Of a stretch of 64,000 nucleotides of DNA, positions 34,637 through 42,487 are shown in pieces; the first letter of the stretch is position 1, and each line of letters begins with the position of its first letter. The stretch comes from an uncultured Flavobacteriales bacterium (GTDB taxonomy: Bacteria > Bacteroidota > Bacteroidia > Flavobacteriales > Crocinitomicaceae), in assembly GCA_946482515.1 (NCBI GenBank), contig CAMLRS010000004.1:124001-188000 (forward strand), in the 5' to 3' direction. Below the pieces are notes generated by a model, which worked only from the letters and a program-made list of their open reading frames with translations, searched no databases and had not been told where the DNA came from. The position numbers were made by a program, and so were the translations under genes.

Positions 34637-34644
34637 TAACTTTG
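34637..34644 (+). promoter_or_regulatory. pgk promoter -7 box
   Basis: TAACTTTG lies 20 bases before the pgk ATG, followed by a Shine-Dalgarno-like AGAGGA, which is uncommon in this window. Confidence 0.6.
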
Positions 34645-34663
34645 CCGCCATAACAGAGGAAAA

Positions 34664-35857
34664 ATGGCTACGATCTCCACATACGATTTTGCAGGAAAGC
34701 GTGCTTTGGTGCGCGTTGATTTCAATGTTCCACTCAACAAGGAAACACTTGAAATAACCGATGATACACGCATCCGTGCGGCTTTGCCGACTATCAAGCA
34801 CATTCTTGAAAACGGTGGAAGTGTCGTACTTGCGTCTCACCTCGGTCGCCCGAAAGAAGGGCCGGAAGACAAGTTCTCCCTGCGCCACATCGTGGGTCGT
34901 ATTGAAGAATTGCTGGGCAAACCGGTGAAATTCGCAGCCGATTGCGTTGGCGCTTCTGCATACGACATGAGCAAACGCTTACAGCCGGGCGAAATCCTGT
35001 TACTGGAAAACGTTCGTTTCTACAAACAGGAAACTGCCGGAACGGAATCCTTCGCGGAACAATTGGCGCAACACGGCGATGTCTACGTAAACGATGCGTT
35101 CGGAACAGCACACCGCGCCCATGCCAGCACGACTGTTGTTGCGAAATTCTTCCCGCACGACAAGCTCTTCGGCTTCCTGCTCGAGAAAGAGATCGAAAGC
35201 GTTAACCGCGTACTGAACAGCGACGAGAAGCCGCTTACGGCTATCGTTGGTGGTGCAAAAGTTTCTTCCAAGATCACCATCATCGAGCGCCTGCTGGATA
35301 AAGTGGATCACCTCATCGTGGGTGGCGGAATGGCTTATACGTTCGTAAAAGCGATGGGCGGATCGGTTGGTAATTCCCTCGTGGAAGACGATTTCCTTTC
35401 TACTGCAACGGATATCATCGCCAAAGCGAAAGCCAAAGGCGTTAACCTGTATATTCCCACGGATACGATTGCTGCCGATAAATTCGACAACAACGCTGCT
35501 ACACAGCTCGTGCCGATCAATGCTATTCCTGCTGGCTGGATGGGACTGGACGTCGGTCCTGAAACCACTAAAGCGTGCGCCGAGATCATTGAAAACTCCC
35601 GTTTGATCCTCTGGAACGGCCCAATGGGTGTGTTCGAAATGAGCAACTTCCAGAAAGGAACGGTTGAAGTGGCAAAAGCCATTGTTCGCGCTACGGAAAA
35701 AGGAGCATTCTCCCTGATCGGCGGCGGCGACTCGGTAGCGGCGATCAACCAGTTCGGGTTGGCAGATAAAGTAAGCTACGTTTCTACCGGTGGTGGCGCC
35801 ATGCTGGAATACCTGGAAGGAATTGAATTACCGGGAATCAAGGCGATCCGTGACTAA
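34664..35857 (+). CDS. pgk: Phosphoglycerate kinase
   Basis: Interconverts 1,3-bisphosphoglycerate plus ADP with 3-phosphoglycerate plus ATP in glycolysis and gluconeogenesis. The 397-residue length is standard. The N-terminal substrate motif [11 protein letters not shown] and [12 protein letters not shown] are present, as are SHLGRPKE, the ADP-binding [15 protein letters not shown] and [12 protein letters not shown], and the C-terminal [15 protein letters not shown] and [13 protein letters not shown]. It has its own promoter and converges on gatC. Confidence 0.98.
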   Translation: MATISTYDFAGKRALVRVDFNVPLNKETLEITDDTRIRAALPTIKHILENGGSVVLASHLGRPKEGPEDKFSLRHIVGRIEELLGKPVKFAADCVGASAYDMSKRLQPGEILLLENVRFYKQETAGTESFAEQLAQHGDVYVNDAFGTAHRAHASTTVVAKFFPHDKLFGFLLEKEIESVNRVLNSDEKPLTAIVGGAKVSSKITIIERLLDKVDHLIVGGGMAYTFVKAMGGSVGNSLVEDDFLSTATDIIAKAKAKGVNLYIPTDTIAADKFDNNAATQLVPINAIPAGWMGLDVGPETTKACAEIIENSRLILWNGPMGVFEMSNFQKGTVEVAKAIVRATEKGAFSLIGGGDSVAAINQFGLADKVSYVSTGGGAMLEYLEGIELPGIKAIRD

Positions 35858-35862
35858 TTATC

Positions 35863-35912
35863 AATTATGAATGCGAAAATTATAAAGGTAAGACCCTTTA
35901 TAATTCATAATT
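35863..35912. repeat. Nested inverted repeat between pgk and gatC
   Basis: AATTATAAAGG (35878-35888) pairs with CCTTTATAATT (35895-35905), and AATTATGAA (35863-35871) with TTCATAATT (35904-35912). It lies between convergent genes and may terminate both. The phrase AATTATnAAGGTAAG recurs near 49390. Confidence 0.75.
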
Positions 35913-35924
35913 AAGCATTTATAA

Positions 35925-36215
35925 TTACTTATCGAGTACTTTCGGAATACGGAAATAATCCGAGTCTTTCTTCGGCGCGTTTTTGAGCGCTTCCGCTTGT
36001 GTAACGGTCACTTCCGGCTCGTCGGCGCGAAGAACATTGACCTCATCACTCATGAACACGAGCGGCTCTACATTATCAGTTGGCAATTCGGACAGCTTGC
36101 CCATGAACGCCACAATGTTGTTCAGGTCGCGACGAATGGCTTCTTTCGCTTCCCCTTCAAAACGCAGACGGGAAAGGTGTGCAATGTGATCGATTGTTTC
36201 TTCTGTAATGTTCAT
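35925..36215 (-). CDS. gatC: Glutamyl-tRNA(Gln) amidotransferase subunit C
   Basis: Small subunit that stabilises the GatA-GatB complex. The 96-residue protein shows the family pattern: ITEETIDHIAHLSRLRFEGE at the N-terminus, a middle LNNIVAFMGKLSELPTDNVE and the C-terminal LRADEPEVTVTQAEALKNAP followed by DYFRIPKVLDK. It has its own promoter immediately upstream and is therefore not dependent on plsC transcription. Confidence 0.95.
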   Translation of the reverse strand: MNITEETIDHIAHLSRLRFEGEAKEAIRRDLNNIVAFMGKLSELPTDNVEPLVFMSDEVNVLRADEPEVTVTQAEALKNAPKKDSDYFRIPKVLDK

Positions 36216-36219
36216 GCGA

Positions 36220-36249
36220 CAAAGATAGAATTTCTAGTTCAAGAGGCAA
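36220..36249 (-). promoter_or_regulatory. gatC promoter
   Basis: TTG (36249-36247), a 19-base spacer and TATCTTTG (36227-36220) on the minus strand. The -7 box ends five bases before the ATG, so the mRNA is nearly leaderless. The -33 TTG lies in a GGCAATAG repeat (36245-36252), repeated and inverted around 36260-36310. Confidence 0.7.
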
Positions 36250-36304
36250 TAGGATTCAGGCAATAGCAAACATCCATAAAGCACCTAAGCTATTGACTCT
36301 TCAA

Positions 36305-37075
36305 CTATTGCCCAATGCCTTCTTTCATCAATCCCCGTTCAATCAGCGGCTGCGCGATCACCTTAAACGTCAGATCGCTTAGTTCCTGCTCGGAAAGCTG
36401 TTTCACCTGCTCTACTGTGATCACCGGATGCATCGCCACACGCGAAATACCCGGATGCGCCGGTCCGAGAATATGTCCGGGATCGGAAAACAAGTGGTAA
36501 TTGTCGATAAAAGTGATCGGAACAATGGGAATTTTGGCATTCTTCGCCAGCTTAAAAGCCCCGATTTTAAACGGGATCATTTGCGGCGTATCGTCATCGG
36601 GAATACCACCTTCGGGGAACACTACAATCGACCAGCCGGCTGCGATTTCCTGGCGGGCATGGATAAAGGCTTTTCCTGCTTTGATGCGGTCGTTGCGGAA
36701 AACCGGGATGTTCAGTCGCTTGAAAAAGGTCTTCACCAGCGGATAGGAAAGAATTTCGCTTTTCCCCATGAACAGGAACCGGTGCTGTGGCAACAGCGAG
36801 TACATGAGGAAAATATCGAAGTACGAGCTGTGGTTCGAGACGATCATGTACGGTCCTTCCGGCAGCGGATGACGCTCGACTTTGCGCGTATGCACAAATG
36901 CCAGGATACGGAACAGAAAGCTCCAGCACACATTGATCGGGAAGGAATACCTGCGCCAGCTTTTGCGGGAAAGGGTGATGAGCAGAAAAGGATAGAAGAA
37001 CAGCAGCGTGGCGACAAAGATCACCCCGATGTACAACTTAAAACATAAGCCCAGGATGCCTTTTACAGTTCTCAT
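36305..37075 (-). CDS. plsC: 1-acyl-sn-glycerol-3-phosphate acyltransferase
   Basis: Makes phosphatidic acid from lysophosphatidic acid at the inner membrane. I start at 37075 (MRTVKGILGLCFKLYIGVIF), downstream of the promoter; the longer frame to 37180 includes it. The 256-residue protein has N-terminal hydrophobic helices, the catalytic NHSSYFDIF (H-x4-D), the substrate motif FPEGGIPDD (here EGG rather than EGT) and IPIVPITFIDNYHLF. It precedes gatC on the same strand with a repeat-filled gap between them. Confidence 0.92.
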   Translation of the reverse strand: MRTVKGILGLCFKLYIGVIFVATLLFFYPFLLITLSRKSWRRYSFPINVCWSFLFRILAFVHTRKVERHPLPEGPYMIVSNHSSYFDIFLMYSLLPQHRFLFMGKSEILSYPLVKTFFKRLNIPVFRNDRIKAGKAFIHARQEIAAGWSIVVFPEGGIPDDDTPQMIPFKIGAFKLAKNAKIPIVPITFIDNYHLFSDPGHILGPAHPGISRVAMHPVITVEQVKQLSEQELSDLTFKVIAQPLIERGLMKEGIGQ

Positions 37076-37081
37076 AGACCC

Positions 37082-37089
37082 CAAAAATA
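37082..37089 (-). promoter_or_regulatory. plsC promoter -7 box
   Basis: TATTTTTG on the minus strand ends seven bases before the chosen plsC ATG, supporting the shorter start. No clear -33 TTG. Confidence 0.5.
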
Positions 37090-37194
37090 AGGCTTTCGTT
37101 CCGTATTCGGATGCCGGAAATTGGATTGACGATTGGAAGCCTGTGTCATTTCCTGAATTATAACCCTTATTTTCGCACAAAAAATTAACGCAAC

Positions 37195-38163
37195 ATGGCC
37201 CGCATACTTACAGGCATTCAAAGTACCGGAACTCCCCATCTCGGCAACCTGCTCGGCGCAATTCTGCCGGCAATCGAGCTGTCACGACAACCGGGAACCG
37301 AATCCTTTTTGTTCATTGCCGATATGCACTCCCTGACGCAGATCAAGGATGGCAATCAGCTCCGTGAGAACACCTATTCAACGGCGGCAACATGGCTTGC
37401 ATGTGGAGTGGATCCGCAGAAAAGCGTGTTTTACCGTCAGAGTGATATTCCGGAAGTAGCTGAGCTGATGTGGTACCTGATGTGTTTTTATCCTTACCAG
37501 CGTCTGACGCTTGCTCACGGTTTCAAGGACAAAGCCGATCGCCTGAGCGATGTGAATGCCGGACTGTTTACCTACCCGATGCTGATGGCGGCGGATATCG
37601 TGCTCTACGATGCCGAAGAAGTGCCGGTGGGCAAAGATCAGCTGCAGCACCTTGAAATGACCCGCGACGTAGCCGGACGGTTCAATCACATCCACGGCGA
37701 TGTATTCGTATTGCCGAAAGACCGCATCGACGAAGCAACGATGATCGTTCCGGGAACGGACGGTGAGAAAATGAGCAAATCGCGCGGTAATGTGATCAAC
37801 ATCTTCCTGCCGGAAAAAGAGCTGCGCAAGCAGGTCATGAGCATTGTGACGGACAGCAAAGGTGTCGACGATCCGAAAAATCCGGAGGAATGCAACATTT
37901 TCGCCATTTACAAACTGCTGGCGGATACAGATGCTGTTGCAGCAATGCGTCAGAATTATGTGACACCGGGTTATGGCTACGGTCATGCAAAGCTGGCGTT
38001 GTTCGAGCTGATCCTTTCCAAATTTGCTGAACAGCGGGAAAAATACAATGCCCTTATGGCCGACAAGCCCCAGATCGATGCCGCACTGGCCGTTGGTGCT
38101 GCCAAAGCTCGTACGGTTGCCCAGGAAGTGCTGAAGCGCGTCCGCACCCATGTTGGTTACTAA
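37195..38163 (+). CDS. trpS: Tryptophanyl-tRNA synthetase
   Basis: Charges tRNA-Trp. The 322-residue class Ic enzyme has the HIGH-type motif GTPHLGNLLGAI (residues about 12-23), the tryptophan-site region FLFIADMHSLTQ, SDVNAGLFTYPMLMAADIVL, the VGKDQLQHLEMTRDVAGRFN segment, and the KMSKS loop EKMSKSRGN (about residue 195). A possible -7 box TATTTTCG lies upstream near 37170. The gene after it is preceded by a leader-peptide/terminator element and its own promoter, so trpS is probably transcribed alone. Confidence 0.97.
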   Translation: MARILTGIQSTGTPHLGNLLGAILPAIELSRQPGTESFLFIADMHSLTQIKDGNQLRENTYSTAATWLACGVDPQKSVFYRQSDIPEVAELMWYLMCFYPYQRLTLAHGFKDKADRLSDVNAGLFTYPMLMAADIVLYDAEEVPVGKDQLQHLEMTRDVAGRFNHIHGDVFVLPKDRIDEATMIVPGTDGEKMSKSRGNVINIFLPEKELRKQVMSIVTDSKGVDDPKNPEECNIFAIYKLLADTDAVAAMRQNYVTPGYGYGHAKLALFELILSKFAEQREKYNALMADKPQIDAALAVGAAKARTVAQEVLKRVRTHVGY

Positions 38164-38235
38164 AAGGAGTTATTAACAATAATTGGCCGTAGGGATTTTT
38201 TTTCAACAAAAGCATACAGCAGAATAAAAAGATTG

Positions 38236-38243
38236 TATATTTG
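38236..38243 (+). promoter_or_regulatory. Possible promoter of a short leader transcript
   Basis: TATATTTG fits the -7 consensus; no -33 TTG is seen at the right distance. The ATG of the leader ORF follows eight bases later. Confidence 0.45.
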
Positions 38244-38251
38244 AATCACTT

Positions 38252-38296
38252 ATGTTACACCAACATAAACTACTCTTATTAAACCAACAATGCTAA
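38252..38296 (+). CDS. Candidate leucine leader peptide (14 aa)
   Basis: ATG at 38252 opens MLHQHKLLLLNQQC, with four consecutive Leu codons in three synonymous forms (CTA CTC TTA TTA), stopping at TAA where the terminator stem begins. This resembles amino-acid leader peptides. The next gene, a peptide-binding lipoprotein, has a second promoter after the terminator, so control of that gene is uncertain. No antiterminator pairing is apparent because the leader RNA has almost no G. Confidence 0.35.
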   Translation: MLHQHKLLLLNQQC

Positions 38297-38320
38297 AGCT
38301 CCTCCTCCAGGGAGCTTTTT
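38295..38320 (+). terminator. Intrinsic terminator after the Leu-rich leader
   Basis: AAAGCTCC (38295-38302) pairs with GGAGCTTT (38311-38318), followed by TTC and further T. It could end the leader transcript or trpS read-through. Confidence 0.75.
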
Positions 38321-38339
38321 CATTTTCTAACCGGCACCA

Positions 38340-38368
38340 TTGCTCAACTGAATGAATTGTTATATTTG
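38340..38368 (+). promoter_or_regulatory. Promoter of the peptide-binding lipoprotein gene
   Basis: TTG (38340-38342), an 18-base spacer and TATATTTG (38361-38368), 28 bases before the chosen ATG. It excludes the earlier in-frame ATG at 38352. Confidence 0.7.
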
Positions 38369-38396
38369 TTGTGCTAAGACTAGAAAACACCTTCGT

Positions 38397-40103
38397 ATGT
38401 TTAAACGAACACCCCTGCTTGCTACCCTGCTGATTCTGGTAGCGAGTTGTTCTTCTTCTGTTGATGATATTTCCGAACTGAAAGCTTCCGGCGGCGCACG
38501 CTACGGCGGCGAATTCCGTTTCATGCTGGGCGACAAAGTGTCGACATTGCTGCCGATCCAGGCTATCGATCTCTATACGCAACGCGTAACCAGCCAGTTG
38601 TTTGATCCTATTCTGAGTCTCGACGCTACGGGCAAAAATGTCATTCCGGCGCTTGCCGAAAGCTATACCATTTCGAAAGACGCTACCGTTTTTACGTTTA
38701 AGATCCGTAACGGTGTTTACTTCCACGATGATGAGTGTTTTGGCGGCGAAGGTCGCGAGCTGACAGCTGAAGATGTGAAGTTCACTTTAGACATGGCTTG
38801 CAGCGGACTTAAGGAAAACGAAGTGAGCTGGCTGCTCGTAGACCGTGTTAAAGGGGCGAAAGCATTCAACAGCGCTTCACATACCAGTTTCAAAGAAGGT
38901 GGTGTGGAAGGCATACAGGCAACAGATAAAAGCACGCTCGTGGTTACGTTGACCGAACCTTGCGTCAATTTCGATAAAATACTCACCTTTAGTGGCTTTG
39001 GTGTTTTCCCGAAAGAAGCGTACGATAAATACGGCAAAGACCTGAAAAACCACCCGGTGGGAACAGGACCATTCATTCTGAAAGAAAAAACGGATAAGAA
39101 AATCCGCCTGGAGCGCAATCCGCGTTACTGGAAGAAAGATCAGTTCGGCAATCAGCTGCCGTTCCTCGGAGCAGTGGAAATCACCTATGCAACCGACAAA
39201 CGCAGCGAGCTGCTGGCTTTCCGCAACCAAAAGATCGACCTCGTACTGGAAATTCCGGCTGAAGAAGTAGAAAACGTACTCGGGTCATTGCAGGAAGCAC
39301 AGGCGGGCAAGACCGTAAAACACAAAGTTGATTCGAAACAGGCCGCCGCGCTGACCTATATCGGAATGTCGCAGGACCACGCCGTGTTCAAAGATGCGCG
39401 CGTCCGCAAAGCCTTCAATATTGCTGTTAACCGCGACCAATTGGTCAACAATACGTTGATGGGCGAAGGCTATCCGGTGAAGAACGGTTTTATTCCGAAT
39501 ACGGATTTCTACAACGCTTCCCGCGTCAAAGGATTCAACTTCGATATCTCCAAAGCGCAATCACTCCTGGCAGACGCCGGATATCCGGGTGGTGTTGGCT
39601 TCCCTGAGCTGACACTCTATGTTTCGGGCAAAAACGATTCCGATTACCACCGACTGGCCAAAGGTGTTGCCGATCAGCTGAAACAACATCTCAACGTGAA
39701 CCTCAAGGTGAAGCTGTGCACAATTGAAGAGCGCTCAGCAGCCGTGGCATCAGGAAAAGCCGCTATCTGGGTGGCAACCTGGATCGCCGACTATCCGGAT
39801 CCGGAAACCTTCCTGAGCCTTTTCTACGGCGGGCACGTGAAAGCGAATGCCAATATCAATCCGTTCAAGTACAAAAATCCGGCGTTCGACAAACTCTATG
39901 TGCAGGCTTCCAAAGAGCTGGATGCCGACAAGCGACTTGATCTGATCGTAAAATGCGACCAGATGATCATCGACGATGCAGTGGTTATTCCGGTAATGAA
40001 CAGCGATTTCATTACGATGATCAACTCCCGCGTGCGAAATTTTGAGACCAATTCTTTGGAAAAGCTCGACTTTTCTGCTATTTTTATCAAGGAGCCTAAA
40101 TAG
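38397..40103 (+). CDS. Peptide ABC transporter substrate-binding lipoprotein (SBP family 5)
   Basis: A 568-residue lipoprotein that would bind oligopeptides or similar ligands for import. Start at 38397: MFKRTPLLATLLILVASC gives a lipobox (LVASC). The SBP_bac_5 pattern is clear: LFDPILSLDATGKNVIPALA, TVFTFKIRNGVYFHDD, LTAEDVKFTLDMAC, NHPVGTGPFILKEK, RVRKAFNIAVNRDQLV-like (DARVRKAFNIAVNRDQLV) and IADYPDPETFLSLFYGG. No permease or ATPase genes are adjacent, so it is an orphan binding protein here. Tandem overlapping genes are absent. Confidence 0.93.
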   Translation: MFKRTPLLATLLILVASCSSSVDDISELKASGGARYGGEFRFMLGDKVSTLLPIQAIDLYTQRVTSQLFDPILSLDATGKNVIPALAESYTISKDATVFTFKIRNGVYFHDDECFGGEGRELTAEDVKFTLDMACSGLKENEVSWLLVDRVKGAKAFNSASHTSFKEGGVEGIQATDKSTLVVTLTEPCVNFDKILTFSGFGVFPKEAYDKYGKDLKNHPVGTGPFILKEKTDKKIRLERNPRYWKKDQFGNQLPFLGAVEITYATDKRSELLAFRNQKIDLVLEIPAEEVENVLGSLQEAQAGKTVKHKVDSKQAAALTYIGMSQDHAVFKDARVRKAFNIAVNRDQLVNNTLMGEGYPVKNGFIPNTDFYNASRVKGFNFDISKAQSLLADAGYPGGVGFPELTLYVSGKNDSDYHRLAKGVADQLKQHLNVNLKVKLCTIEERSAAVASGKAAIWVATWIADYPDPETFLSLFYGGHVKANANINPFKYKNPAFDKLYVQASKELDADKRLDLIVKCDQMIIDDAVVIPVMNSDFITMINSRVRNFETNSLEKLDFSAIFIKEPK

Positions 40104-40152
40104 AGGCTTCAGCGAAAGTCAAATCTTATTAAACCTCTCAGCTTGCGAGAAG

Positions 40153-40176
40153 AAGGGCCGGAAATCCGGCCCTTTG
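40153..40176 (+). terminator. Terminator after the peptide-binding gene
   Basis: AAGGGCCGG (from 40153) pairs with CCGGCCCTT across AAAT, followed by TGTTATT. The T-run is short. Confidence 0.7.
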
Positions 40177-40254
40177 TTATTGGTATCAACTAAAGTCGCA
40201 GATAGGTTCACACAAAGACAACAATCCGGTAACATCCGTGCCGCCAGTCCCCGC

Positions 40255-40330
40255 TACTTTTGATGCTTATTAGTCTAGAGCGCGAATATTCCTGCAGGCC
40301 TTTGTGAATTTTGTCCTGCGGGAATACTTC
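40255..40330 (+). promoter_or_regulatory. ppk1 upstream region: possible promoter and long hairpin
   Basis: TACTTTTG (40255-40262) is a possible -7 box. Downstream TATTCCTGCAGG (40287-40298) pairs over 12 positions (one G-U) with CCTGCGGGAATA (40315-40326), extended by GAA/TTC. No T-run follows, so it is a leader structure rather than a plain terminator. Confidence 0.45.
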
Positions 40331-40387
40331 AGAAATTTTACCAGTCAAATGCACAAAAGCCATGATAAAAACGTGCACTTTTGTAAT

Positions 40388-42478
40388 ATGGGCTACATTA
40401 ACAGGGAATTAAGCTGGCTTTCCTTCAATGAGCGTGTATTACAGGAAGCACTCGACCACCAGGTCCCATTGGTGGAACGCATGCGTTTCCTGGGAATCTA
40501 TTCCAACAACATGGACGAATTCTACCGTGTCCGTGTAGCCAATATCAAGCGCATGATCAACCTCCAGAACAAAAAAGTGGAGGGTTTCAAAGGCACACCG
40601 CAGGATCTTTACGATGAGATCCGGAACGTGGTGATCAAACAGCAGCGCTTATTCGAACAGGCCTACAATTCCATTCTAGAGCAGCTTTCCAAAGATGGCA
40701 TCCACCAGCTGGATGAACATTCCGTAACACCGGAACAACGCAGCGAGCTGAACGACTATTTCCGCAAAGACGTAGTGCACGATGTAGTGCCCATCATTCT
40801 CGATAAAAAAACACCGTTTCCGCGCCTCCGCGACAAAGCCATTTACCTGGCCGTTCGCATGGAATGGGACAAAAAGCGCCGGGCCCGTTATGCATTGATC
40901 GAAATTCCGTCTTCCATTCCGCGCTTTTATACCCTGAAACACGAAAAAGGACAGGCAATCATCCTGCTCGATGATATTGTGCGGCTGAACCTGGCCGATT
41001 TATTTCCCGTGTTCTCCTTCGATACGATTGAGGCTTATACGTTCAAATTCAGTCGCGATGCGGAGCTGAACCTCGACGACGACGTTTCGATGTCGCTGAT
41101 CGAGAAAATGGAGAAAAGCATCAAACAGCGGAAAAAAGGCGAACCGGTGCGTTTCGTTTACGATCACCGCATGCCCGAAGATCTGATCGACCTGCTGCTC
41201 AAACACCTCAACCTGAAAGCCGGTGTAAATACCATTCCAGGCGGGAAATACCACAACTTCAAAGACTTCATGAGCTTTCCCGATTTCGGGAATCCGCAAT
41301 ACCTCTACCCGGAACAGGTGCCGCACGCACACCCGCTGCTGGAAGGCAAACGCAGCCTGATCCGTGAAGTAGTTCAAAAAGACGTGCTGCTGCATTTCCC
41401 GTACCAGCGCTTCGACTATGTGGTCGACCTGCTGCGCGAAGCCGCTATCGATCCGAAGGTACAATCCATCAAGATCAACGTTTACCGCGTGGCCAACAAT
41501 TCCCAGGTGATGAATGCGCTGATCAACGCCGTCAGCAACGGGAAAGAAGTGTTGGTGGTACTGGAGCTGCAGGCGCGCTTCGACGAAGAGAACAACCTCT
41601 ACTGGGCCGAGCGACTCAAGGATTACGGCGCACGTGTATTGTACGGCTACGAAGGCCTGAAAATTCACTCCAAGCTGATCCAGATCCGCCGCGTGTCCAA
41701 CAAGAAAGAACAATTGATCACCTACATCGGAACCGGGAATTTCAACGAAAAAACGTCGCGTATTTATACCGATCTCGGCTTGCTGACCGTGAACCGCAAG
41801 ATTGCGCTGGAAGTACAGCATGTATTCGACATGATGGAACAAACGATCCGTCACCGGGCATTCCGGACCTTGCTTGTGTCACCGCTCAATATGCGTCGCA
41901 AGATCATGGCGCTGATCCAAAACGAGATCAAAAACGCACAGAAAGGCAAACCGGCCAAGATCCGGCTGAAGATCAACAATCTGGTCGATAAACAGGTGAT
42001 CGATAAGCTCTATGCCGCTTCCAATGCCGGCGTACAGGTGGAGCTGATCATCCGCGGCGTCTGCTGCCTGATCCCGAAATTGAAAACCAAGAGCCAGCAC
42101 ATCGAAGCGATCAGTATCGTTGACCGCTACCTCGAACATTCGCGCTTTATGATCTTCCACAACGACGGTCAACCGCTGTACTACATCAGCTCAGCCGACT
42201 GGATGGAACGCAACCTCGATAAGCGCATCGAAGTAAGTGTGCCGATTTACGACAAAGCCATTCAACAGGAGCTCGAAACCATTTTCGATATTCAATGGAA
42301 GGATACGGCCAAGGCCCGCATTCTGGACAAATTGCAGCGCAATGCTTACCGGAAAGCAACCGGAGAGCCGCTCAATTCACAGCAGGAGCTGATGCGCTAT
42401 TATGGCGGATTGGTGAGCCAGCCCAAGCCGGTTCGTAAGAAAACTACCCGAAAAGTAAAAGAGGAAGACGCGGCCTGA
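40388..42478 (+). CDS. ppk1: Polyphosphate kinase 1
   Basis: Makes polyphosphate from ATP at the membrane. I start at 40388 because MGYINRELSWLSFNERVLQE matches the family N-terminus; the frame is open from 40304 but that part overlaps a leader hairpin. The 696-residue protein has the four PPK1 domains, including the FYRVRVANIKRM head region and NVYRVANNSQVMNALINAVS. The phosphohistidine motif is GYEGLKIHSKLIQI (catalytic His in HSK), and the second catalytic His is in YLEHSRFMIFHN. Arg and Tyr residues at the ATP site (YISSADWMERNLDKRIEV) are kept. It ends ten bases from the convergent sensor gene. Confidence 0.95.
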   Translation: MGYINRELSWLSFNERVLQEALDHQVPLVERMRFLGIYSNNMDEFYRVRVANIKRMINLQNKKVEGFKGTPQDLYDEIRNVVIKQQRLFEQAYNSILEQLSKDGIHQLDEHSVTPEQRSELNDYFRKDVVHDVVPIILDKKTPFPRLRDKAIYLAVRMEWDKKRRARYALIEIPSSIPRFYTLKHEKGQAIILLDDIVRLNLADLFPVFSFDTIEAYTFKFSRDAELNLDDDVSMSLIEKMEKSIKQRKKGEPVRFVYDHRMPEDLIDLLLKHLNLKAGVNTIPGGKYHNFKDFMSFPDFGNPQYLYPEQVPHAHPLLEGKRSLIREVVQKDVLLHFPYQRFDYVVDLLREAAIDPKVQSIKINVYRVANNSQVMNALINAVSNGKEVLVVLELQARFDEENNLYWAERLKDYGARVLYGYEGLKIHSKLIQIRRVSNKKEQLITYIGTGNFNEKTSRIYTDLGLLTVNRKIALEVQHVFDMMEQTIRHRAFRTLLVSPLNMRRKIMALIQNEIKNAQKGKPAKIRLKINNLVDKQVIDKLYAASNAGVQVELIIRGVCCLIPKLKTKSQHIEAISIVDRYLEHSRFMIFHNDGQPLYYISSADWMERNLDKRIEVSVPIYDKAIQQELETIFDIQWKDTAKARILDKLQRNAYRKATGEPLNSQQELMRYYGGLVSQPKPVRKKTTRKVKEEDAA

Positions 42479-42487
42479 TCGGTTCAA

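Noticed and set aside
41000..41854. 284-residue frame on the minus strand
   Set aside because: Antisense to ppk1, whose catalytic motifs are intact.
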